Shown here: positions 1 to 6,100 of the stretch, piece after piece
How positions within the stretch are numbered: position 1 is the stretch's first letter
Layout of the letters: each line of letters starts with the position of its first letter
NCBI GenBank assembly: GCA_021767845.1
Contig: JAASSQ010000177.1
Span: 1-6,210, forward strand
Length of the DNA: 6,210 bases
Direction of reading: 5' to 3'
Origin: Roseovarius sp.
GTDB lineage: Bacteria; Pseudomonadota; Alphaproteobacteria; Rhodobacterales; Rhodobacteraceae
Notes under the pieces: generated by a model
What the model was told of the DNA's origin: nothing
The model's input: the letters and a program-made list of their open reading frames with translations, nothing else
The model's database searches: none
Translations under genes and position numbers: made by a program

Positions 1-58
1 CCAGCGCCACAAGGCCGGTCGCGATCCAGTAGACATACTTTGCCACGTTGTCACTCAT
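1..58 (-). CDS. DoxX-like small membrane protein, N-terminal fragment
   Basis: Reading the minus strand from an ATG at 58 gives MSDNVAKYVYWIATGLVAL before the window ends, so only 19 residues are visible. A short polar start followed by KYVYWIATGLVAL, the beginning of a first membrane helix, resembles the N-terminus of DoxX-like four-helix membrane proteins. A GGGAG ribosome binding site lies 7 bases upstream of the start on the minus strand. The gene is divergent from the HxlR-type regulator. In many proteobacteria HxlR regulators sit next to DoxX-like or NAD(P)H oxidoreductase genes that they control; that is known context and supports the call. Because so little is visible, it could be another small membrane protein starting with a similar helix. 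The start is well supported, the family only moderately. Confidence 0.55.
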   Translation of the reverse strand, partial: MSDNVAKYVYWIATGLVAL

Positions 59-152
59 CACCGCACTCCCTGTTTGCAAGGGCTTGTTCAGCCGCAGTTT
101 CCGCTCTAAGTACCTTTAGGTGTCTTGCATCGTTCGTGAAAGTAGGCACTTA

Positions 153-171
153 AAAGTAACTAGATTACTTT
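153..171. promoter_or_regulatory. Probable HxlR operator in the divergent intergenic region
   Basis: AAAGTAACTAGATTACTTT is a perfect inverted repeat with 7-base arms and a 5-base spacer. It is centred 30 bases before the regulator start codon. Just upstream, 140-151 has AAGT and ACTT arms around a 4-base spacer, and AAGTA also occurs at 108. Short AGTA/TACT-type palindromes in the divergent gap are typical binding sites of HxlR-family dimers. Binding here would be expected to act on this regulator and possibly on the minus-strand gene at 58. I could not assign convincing -35 and -10 boxes on either strand. Confidence 0.6.
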
Positions 172-191
172 AACCGCGAGGATAATCCACG

Positions 192-545
192 ATGAAGAGC
201 GTCCAGCCCCCCTCATGCCCGATGGAGGCGCTTCTGCGTGTCATCACAGGCCCTTGGACGATCTATATACTCTGGGTTCTGTCCGAGCAGGGACCGCAGC
301 GTTTCGGCGCGCTCAAGCGTTTGGTGCCCGGCATTTCCACCCGGGTCCTGACCGAGAGGCTGAGAATGCTGGAACATGCTGGCGTTGTATGGCGCGAGCA
401 GGCCATGACCATCCCACCCGCTGTCACCTACGGGCTGACTGAGCGCGGCGCGGAACTGCGCGGCGTGCTGGACAAGCTTGGCTCGATCGCACGCCGCTGG
501 GAGGCCGAGGGTGCCTTTGTCGGGACCGCAAGCGCGGCAGAATGA
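192..545 (+). CDS. HxlR-family winged-helix transcriptional regulator
   Basis: This 117-residue protein is a typical full-length HxlR-family DNA-binding regulator acting as a dimer in the cytoplasm. Family marks are CPMEALLRVITGPWTIYIL (residues 9-27), the helix-turn-helix RFGALKRLVPGISTRVLTER (about 37-56), LRMLEHAGVV, and the wing with PPAVTYGLTERG (about 75-86). Cys9 is the only cysteine and sits at the conserved N-terminal position that senses electrophiles, quinones or thiol oxidation in YodB- and HypR-like members. Redox sensing here is therefore plausible but inferred. The ATG at 192 is preceded by a GAGGAT ribosome binding site about 8 bases away, and it places Cys9 where the family has it. 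It is divergent from a DoxX-like gene, its likely target. A palindrome 7-5-7 upstream suggests autoregulation. The effector molecule cannot be told from the sequence. Confidence 0.93.
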   Translation: MKSVQPPSCPMEALLRVITGPWTIYILWVLSEQGPQRFGALKRLVPGISTRVLTERLRMLEHAGVVWREQAMTIPPAVTYGLTERGAELRGVLDKLGSIARRWEAEGAFVGTASAAE

Positions 546-561
546 CGGTACCCCTCCTGTT

Positions 562-578
562 CGCGGGATAATCCCGCG
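562..578. repeat. Perfect GC-rich palindrome just after the HxlR-type gene
   Basis: CGCGGGATAATCCCGCG has 8-base perfect arms around a single central A and starts 17 bases after the regulator stop codon. As RNA it could fold into a 7-base-pair stem with a 3-base loop. No run of T follows, so it is not a standard intrinsic terminator. It could be a weak terminator, a 3' end-stabilising hairpin, or a protein-binding palindrome. Its place directly after a stop codon favours an RNA 3' end role. Confidence 0.45.
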
Positions 579-639
579 CCCGAGAACAACTCAGGCAGAA
601 TCAGACCCGAAGCTCATGACGAATTGAAAACGGCGCTAG

Positions 640-657
640 AAAAAGCCGCCAAGCGGC
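640..657 (-). terminator. Intrinsic terminator reading on the minus strand
   Basis: On the minus strand the sequence is GCCGC-TTG-GCGGC followed directly by TTTTT (644 down to 640), a compact hairpin plus U-run as in intrinsic terminators. On the plus strand the same hairpin (645-657) is preceded, not followed, by the A-run, so it would not work there. A competing longer hairpin with a perfect 7-base core, CCAAGCG-G-CGCTTGG, extends over 646-666 with one G-T pair. No minus-strand gene is visible upstream of it, because 783 onward is coded on the plus strand. It therefore either ends a short unannotated RNA or antisense transcripts, or is a relic. Confidence 0.5.
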
Positions 658-690
658 GCTTGGTGGGGTAGATCCGCACAGCTTTACGCT

Positions 691-739
691 TTGCTGCTAA
701 ATCAACTTCTATCTACTATACTCACTAGACGGTACAGTA
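691..739 (+). promoter_or_regulatory. Probable promoter and operator of the first TetR gene
   Basis: A -35-like TTGCTG (691-696) is followed after 17 bases by a -10-like TACTAT (714-719). This would start transcription near 726, about 55 bases before the first TetR gene. Two overlapping dyads sit here: TACTATAC (714-721) with GTACAGTA (732-739), matching at 7 of 8 positions, and ACTAGACGGTACAGT (724-738), of the form ACTnnACnGTnnAGT. Covering the -10 box and start point is the usual arrangement for TetR autorepression. The assignment rests on pattern only, and neither the promoter boxes nor the operator limits are certain. Confidence 0.45.
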
Positions 740-782
740 AAGCTTGTAACCGCCTAGTCCTGCCTGGGATAGAGAGAACGAG

Positions 783-1391
783 ATGCCCGTGAGAAAAATG
801 GCCGACGTCATGATTGGTGCGCGCGAGGTTTTCTTCCGATGCGGTTACGAAGGAGCCACGGTCGATGCGATTGCCGCTGAAGGAAAAGTGTCGAAGGCAA
901 CCATGTATTCGTATTACCCGACCAAGGAGCAACTGTTCCTGAGCGTGGTTGAATCCGAATGCGGTCGGCTTGCGGACGAAATCCTCCGGCCCTTGATCGC
1001 GTCTTTGGAGCCGCGCGCCCAGTTGGAAGAACTCGCCCTTCGCATGGTCGACCTCACCTTGGACGACACCTACATCCGTCTCCTGCGAACGTGCGTTGGC
1101 GCCTCCGAGGCACTGCCCGAAGTGGGTGAGGTTTATTTTCGCGCAGGCCCGAAACCTGCCCGCGAACTCGTCGGTCGGATTCTGGAGCGCCTTACGCGCG
1201 AAGGCGCGCTCGATGTCGATGACGTCCGGCGCGCGTCCGATCACTTCATACACCTTTGCGTTTCGGGGCTACTTATGCCGCGCCTTCTCGCAGTGAAACG
1301 AGCTGTCCACCGCGAGCAACATGCGCGCGAAGCGGTCGCTGCATTCCTGCGACTTTACGGTAGCGGCCACAGAGACAAATTTTCAGATTGA
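783..1391 (+). CDS. TetR/AcrR-family repressor with AefR-like C-terminal domain
   Basis: This 202-residue protein has the normal length of a TetR repressor, a dimer that leaves its operator when a small ligand binds. The N-terminal helix-turn-helix spans about residues 7-54: ADVMIGAREVFFRCGYEGAT, then VDAIAAEGKVSKATMYSYYP and TKEQLF, all close to the family consensus. The C-terminal ligand half, with RLLRTCVGASEALPEVGEVY near 100-120, PARELVGRIL and a GALDVDD stretch, resembles the AefR-like C-terminal domain. The ATG at 783 has only a modest GAGAGA-type ribosome binding site. An ATG at 798 (codon 6) is possible, but the upstream one keeps the usual short basic tail. The gene lies 67 bases before a second TetR gene and heads an RND efflux locus, so it probably regulates the pump or itself. 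The ligand is unknown. Confidence 0.93.
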   Translation: MPVRKMADVMIGAREVFFRCGYEGATVDAIAAEGKVSKATMYSYYPTKEQLFLSVVESECGRLADEILRPLIASLEPRAQLEELALRMVDLTLDDTYIRLLRTCVGASEALPEVGEVYFRAGPKPARELVGRILERLTREGALDVDDVRRASDHFIHLCVSGLLMPRLLAVKRAVHREQHAREAVAAFLRLYGSGHRDKFSD

Positions 1392-1439
1392 GCTCGCTTG
1401 CCAAATACGGGGCAGCGCATTAGCTCGCCCAATGACTTA

Positions 1440-1457
1440 ACCGACCGGACGGTACAG
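1440..1457 (+). promoter_or_regulatory. Probable TetR operator just before the second TetR gene
   Basis: ACCGACCGGACGGT (1440-1453) is palindromic at 6 of 7 base pairs and overlaps GACGGTACAG (1448-1457), a word that also occurs in the control region of the first TetR gene (728-737). It ends right at the GTG start. A TTGCCA at 1398-1403 matches a -35 box at 5 of 6 positions, but no good -10 follows; TAGCTC at 1421 is poor. The likely meaning is an operator for an internal promoter driving TetR 2, adaptor and pump. The internal promoter itself is inferred. Confidence 0.42.
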
Positions 1458-1458
1458 G

Positions 1459-2010
1459 GTGACTGCACAAGTGGAAAAGCAACCGAAGAACGCCTCGCCG
1501 AAGATTCTCGGCGCTGCGCGGGCGATTGCGCTGCGAGAAGGCGCGGGAAAGATCACGATCGACGCCGTCGCTCGGGAATCCGGCCTCAGCAAGGGTGGGG
1601 TGTTGTACAACTTCCCCACCAAGAAAGCGCTTCTGGCCGGGCTGCTCGACGAAATGCTCGCGGAGCACCGCGAACGTCTGGCGTCGGTCCCGGAAGGGCA
1701 CAGTTCCCGCACCCTGCGCGGTCATCTCGAGACAGTTCTGCAAGCCGTAAGCACCGATGATGACCTTTCGATGGCTATTCTCGCGGTTTCGGCGTCGGAT
1801 CCGAATCTTCTGGACCCGCTGAGAAGAGAGCTGTCCCGTGATGTCGAGCGCATCCGTTCGGACGCGCAGGACGACACTGCGGCGATGGTTCTTTTTTTGG
1901 CGATCCAGGGTCTTCGTTTCCAGAGGCTTCTTCGCCTCGCGGATGGTGACGACGATCAGCAAGACGCCGCCATCGACAGATTGAAGGACATGATAAATGA
2001 GCTTGAATAG
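1459..2010 (+). CDS. TetR/AcrR-family repressor, second regulator of the efflux operon
   Basis: This protein of 183 residues is a second TetR repressor, of a different subgroup from the first. Its helix-turn-helix covers about residues 14-60: ILGAARAIALREGAGKITID, AVARESGLSKGGVLYNFPTK, then KALLAGLLDEML. The SKGGVLYNFPTK form marks the branch of TetR proteins whose members often carry this motif in short repressors of membrane-protein genes. The rest (about 75-183) is a helical ligand and dimer region. The frame is open only from 1441, so the start must be a non-ATG codon: GTG at 1459, or GTG at 1471 (codon 5), which has AGGG about 11 bases upstream. I keep 1459 but 1471 is quite possible. 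The 3' end overlaps the adaptor gene by 14 bases, so the two are co-transcribed and probably translationally coupled. It is the best candidate for the direct repressor of the pump. Confidence 0.9.
   Translation: MTAQVEKQPKNASPKILGAARAIALREGAGKITIDAVARESGLSKGGVLYNFPTKKALLAGLLDEMLAEHRERLASVPEGHSSRTLRGHLETVLQAVSTDDDLSMAILAVSASDPNLLDPLRRELSRDVERIRSDAQDDTAAMVLFLAIQGLRFQRLLRLADGDDDQQDAAIDRLKDMINELE
1983..1988 (+). promoter_or_regulatory. Ribosome binding site of the adaptor gene, inside the TetR 2 coding end
   Basis: GAAGGA lies 8 bases before the ATG at 1997 and within the last codons of the second TetR gene. It fixes the adaptor start and explains how translation continues from the overlapping upstream gene. 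Confidence 0.7.
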
Positions 2011-3145
2011 AACCAGATACTTCCGAGGAGGTGCCGCTGGATTGGTCGCCCTTCTTCTCGCCATTGTCCTTCTCGTGCAATTCAACCCGGACATCGCATC
2101 CAAGGTCTTCGCGCAGACTACGGATGAGGTTTCCGGTGCCGATGCGCAAGGGAGCGCCGAGCAAGACATGGCCCAACCGGTCACGGTCGAAGTATCGCGT
2201 GCCGAGCTTCGCGATAGCGATAGGGCGCGCAGCCTGGCAGGCCGCGTGGAGCCCGCCCGGACCGTGGATATTGCCTTTCAGGTTTCGGGTCAGCTTTCCG
2301 ACCTCGCGGTAGATGCTGGGACTCGGGTCGAGAAAGGCGATTTAATCGCCGCGCTCGACCCGGTCGATTTCGAATTGGCTCTGGACCGGGCACAGGCCTC
2401 TTTCGACCTCGCAAAATCCGAATACGATCGTGCGTTGAGTCTGACCGAGAGGGGGGTGGCGACCGACGCCCGACTTGAAACGAACCGCGCGCAGCTTGCC
2501 CAGGCAGAAGTCGCCCTCCGTGAAGCGAAGCGTCGTCTGGCTCAAGCCACGATCGCGGCGCCCTTCGAGGCCATTGTCGCGCGCATCTTTCTGGAGGAGT
2601 TTTCGAACGTCACCCCTGCGGCTCCGATTGCCAGGTTGCAGGACATCAGTGAAATGCGGGTGCGGATTTCGCTGCCCGAGGAACTCGCCGCGATGGCACG
2701 GGCCCAGCCCGATGCATTCAGGGTAACCGCCTCTTTCCCCGCCGTGCCGGGATATGACGCAACTCTGTATCTGCGGAAATTCGTGACCGATGCAGACCCC
2801 ACAGCCCAAACCTATGACGTCGAGTTTGCAATCGAGGGCGCCATCGACCCGAGATTGCTGCCCGGAATGACGGCGAATGTGCGCGTAGCCGCCGCTGCGG
2901 AGGGTGCGCAATCGCGGTTGGTAGTCGTCCCGGTCTCGGCGATCGACACGACGAGCCGGAGCGAGCCGTCCATCTGGCTGTATGACGAGGGGACCGGCCG
3001 GGTGTCCCGTAAGACGATCCGCCTGGGGCTGCCGAACGACGACGAAATCGTCGTGCTTGAGGGGCTCTCCGGAGACGAACTGGTTGTGTCCGGCGGGTGG
3101 TGGCGCCTGAAGGAAAACGAAACAGTCGCGGTTCGCGGCCTCTGA
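1997..3145 (+). CDS. RND efflux periplasmic adaptor subunit (membrane fusion protein, HlyD/AcrA type)
   Basis: This 382-residue protein links an inner-membrane RND pump to an outer-membrane channel. After a basic start, residues 13-29 form one hydrophobic segment (AAGLVALLLAIVLLVQF). There is no lipobox cysteine, so it is either an uncleaved anchor or a signal peptide, with VFA at 37-39 as a possible cut. Next come the first lipoyl half with GRVEPARTVDIAFQVSGQLS and AGTRVEKGDLIAALDP (about 83-121), and a short coiled-coil hairpin (about 125-187, turning at ERGVATDARLETNRAQ). The second lipoyl half is TIAAPFEAIVARIFLEEFSN, followed by the beta-barrel domain and a membrane-proximal domain ending in LKENETVAV. 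Length and domain order are normal for the family. It lies 27 bases before the pump gene, its evident partner. Only one adaptor is visible, whereas TriC of Pseudomonas uses two (TriA and TriB). Confidence 0.95.
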   Translation: MSLNRTRYFRGGAAGLVALLLAIVLLVQFNPDIASKVFAQTTDEVSGADAQGSAEQDMAQPVTVEVSRAELRDSDRARSLAGRVEPARTVDIAFQVSGQLSDLAVDAGTRVEKGDLIAALDPVDFELALDRAQASFDLAKSEYDRALSLTERGVATDARLETNRAQLAQAEVALREAKRRLAQATIAAPFEAIVARIFLEEFSNVTPAAPIARLQDISEMRVRISLPEELAAMARAQPDAFRVTASFPAVPGYDATLYLRKFVTDADPTAQTYDVEFAIEGAIDPRLLPGMTANVRVAAAAEGAQSRLVVVPVSAIDTTSRSEPSIWLYDEGTGRVSRKTIRLGLPNDDEIVVLEGLSGDELVVSGGWWRLKENETVAVRGL

Positions 3146-3172
3146 ACGATCCTGGACCGGAAAACCGAAACC

Positions 3173-6100
3173 ATGACAATGAGTATTTCCCGCGCAAGCA
3201 TCCGACGTCCGGTCGCCGTTTGGCTGGCAATTATCTTTTGCCTTCTCGGCGGTTTGTGGGGGCTGAACACGGTCGGACGCCTCGAAGACCCGAGTTTCAC
3301 GCTCAAGACGGCGCTCGTTTTCGTGCCCTATCCGGGCGCGACGGCGATGGAGGTGGAAGAGGAAGTCACCGATGTCGTGGAAAGCGCACTCCAACAGATG
3401 AAGCAGCTCGACCGGGTGGAATCGAAATCCATGCCGGGCATGGCCCAGATCACGGTCGAGATCGAGATGACCTATGGGCCCGACGAGATTCCGCAGGTCT
3501 GGGACGAGATGCGCCGCCGTATCCGCGACATCGAAGGAGAGCTTCCCTCCGGTGCGCAGTCTCCGATCATCAATGACGATTTCGGCGACGTCTACGGCAT
3601 GTTCTACGCTGTGACGGCCGATGGGTTGAGCGCCTCGGAACAGCGAGACCTCGCGACTAAACTGCGGCGCGACCTTGTCACCGTCGACGGGGTGGCCAAG
3701 ATCGAGGTTCAGGGGCTGGCTGAAGAGGAGATCATCATTTCGATCCCTTCGGCGCGCCTGACCGAACTGGGCCTGCCACCGGACCAGATCCTCGGTATCA
3801 TCGCCGACGAAAACCAGGTTTTCTCCAACGGCGAGATCAGCGAAGGGCTGTCTCGGCTGGGCGTGTCCGTTCCGCCGGGTTATGTCAGCGTCGAGGGCAT
3901 AGAGGCGCTGCGGCTCGGCGCCCCCGGAGAGGTCGGGCAGATTGCGCTCTACGACATCGCTCGCGTGGTCCGAGAGGAGACAGAGCGGCCGAGCCAGATC
4001 GTGCGTCACAATGGCACGCGGGCCTTCACCCTCGGGGTCTCGGCGCTCGTGGACCGCAACGTTGTCGAGGTCGGCAGATCGGTCGAGGCACGGCTGGACC
4101 AGCTGAAGACCGAATTGCCGGACGGCGTCGAGATCGTACCGATCTATGAACAGCATAAGGTCGTCGACGAAGCGGTCTCGAGCTTCCTCGTCGGCCTCGG
4201 TCAATCCGTGGCCATCGTCATCGGGGCGCTGATGCTGACCATGGGTTGGCGCGCGGGTTTGGTCGTGGGTGCCACGCTGGGCCTCACGGTTTTTTCCACA
4301 CTGTTTTTCATGTCTGTCTTCGGCATCGAGATGGAACGGATCAGTCTCGGGGCTTTGATCATCGCCATGGGCATGCTGGTCGACAATGCCATCGTGATCG
4401 CCGAAGGCATGCTGATTGGCATGGCGCGGGGCAAGTCCGCCGAAGACGCCGCCGCCGATACAGAGACCGCGACAGGGTTTCCCCTGCTTGGGGCCACCGT
4501 GATCGGGATCATGGCGTTTTCGGGCATTGGGCTATCGCCAGACGCCACCGGAGAATTCCTGTTCTCGCTTTTCGCGGTTATCGCGATTTCGTTGCTGATG
4601 AGCTGGATCCTCGCCGTAACCGTTACACCCTATCTTGGGAAGCTCCTTCTGAAGGCGCCAAGAGACACCTCCAAGGACCCCTATCGCGGCTTAGTCTATT
4701 CGGCTTATCGCGGTTTCCTCTGGATGGCGCTGCGCGCCCGCGTGCTCGTAGTCCTGACGGTCGTCGGAATCACGGTCTGGTCGGTCATGGCCTTCGGCCA
4801 AGTCAAGCAGGCTTTCTTTCCGGCGTCGAACACCCCGATATTCTACGTCGAATTCCAGATGCCACAGGGCACGGACATTCGAGCCACGAATGAAGAAATG
4901 GCCCGGCTCGAGGCGATCATCTTAGGCGAGGAGATAGTGACGGACGTTACAACGCTTGTCGGGCGAGGGGCCAGCCGCTTCATGCTGACCTACAACCCTG
5001 AGCAGGCCGATGCGAGCTACGGTCAGCTGATCGTGCGTGCGACCGATGCCACACTCATCCCCGATGTTGCGGCGCGTCTCAATCGCGAACTGCCGGCGCA
5101 ATTCCCCAATGCTCTTATCCGCGTCGAGGAGATCGTCTTCGGTCCGCCTGCCGGGGCCGATGTCGCCGTTCGCTTTTCGGGACCCGATCCGGTAGTCCTC
5201 CGGCAGCTATCGGATAACGCGCTTGCGATCTTCGACGAGGCCGGCACGATCACAAACCCGCGCACAGACTGGCGACAGCGCGAAATTCTCGTCGAACCCA
5301 TCGTCGACGAGGCTCGCATGCGGTTGGCCGGTGCGACTCGCGGATCGATTTCCGACACCGTGCAATACGGGACCTCGGGCCTGCGGGTCGGCACCCTGCG
5401 CGAAGGCGATGCCGAAATCCCTATGTATCTGCGGCTTCCCGAGGTCGAGCGCGACGGGCTGGATCGTTTGCGCGATCTCTCCGTCTGGTCGCCGGGTGCA
5501 AATGGCTATGTGCCGATGGCCAACCTCGTCTCCGGCTTTGAGCCCCGCCTCGTCGAGGCCCTTATCCACCGCCGCGACCGTGAGCGTACGATAACGGTCC
5601 TCGGCGGTGCAGGCGGCGACCTGACAGCAGATGAGGCCTTTCGCAGTGTCCGCTCTGATATCGAAGCCATTCGGCTTCCCGAAGGCTACACGATGGAATG
5701 GGGTGGCGAGTTCGAAAGCGCGGGAGAAGCGCAGGCAAGTCTCGGCAAACAGCTTCCCTTGGGCTTTCTGGTAATGCTGACAATTTCGATCCTGATGTTC
5801 AACAAAGTGCGCCAGCCACTGATCCTGTGGCTCGTGGTTCCGATGTCGGTCACGGGGATGGTTCTTGGTCTGCTGTTCACTGGGCTACCGTTCACGTTCA
5901 CGGCGCTTCTCGGCTTCTTGTCCCTTTCCGGGATGCTGATGAAGAATGCCATTGTGCTGGTGGAAGAAATCGATCAGCAACGCGCCGAAGGTGTCGAGGA
6001 CTATCAGGCGGTAATCGATGGCTCGGTCAGCCGTTTGAGGCCCGTCGTGCTGGCTGCGGGCACAACGATTTTCGGTATGACTCCGCTCATATCAGACGCC

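Noticed and set aside
562..578. The palindrome after the HxlR-type gene as a standard intrinsic terminator
   Set aside because: No T-run follows on the plus strand, nor on the minus strand, so I list it only as a palindrome of uncertain role.
546..782. Insertion sequence or attachment-site remnant in the gap between the HxlR-type and TetR genes
   Set aside because: The gap holds hairpins and an orphan terminator, but I found no transposase fragment, flanking target duplication or tRNA end to support a mobile element.
702..1253. A 183-codon minus-strand open frame opposite the first TetR gene, which could have explained the minus-strand terminator at 640
   Set aside because: It is antisense to a clear TetR coding sequence, ends within the promoter region, and its product shows no family features. 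The coding signal on the plus strand is decisive.
1398..1760. A 120-codon plus-strand open frame overlapping the start of the second TetR gene
   Set aside because: It is in a different frame from the helix-turn-helix sequence, has a composition dominated by Arg, Gly and Ser, and lacks any domain.
1420..2184. A 254-codon minus-strand open frame opposite the second TetR gene
   Set aside because: It is antisense to a gene with a full TetR signature, has a low-complexity composition with no domain, and shows no sensible ribosome binding site. It is a shadow frame.
2342..4204. A 620-codon open frame on the minus strand opposite the adaptor and pump genes
   Set aside because: It lies antisense to two clear conserved genes, is rich in Arg, His and Asp with no recognisable domain, and spans the adaptor-pump gap. 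This is the usual shadow frame caused by codon bias in GC-rich DNA.
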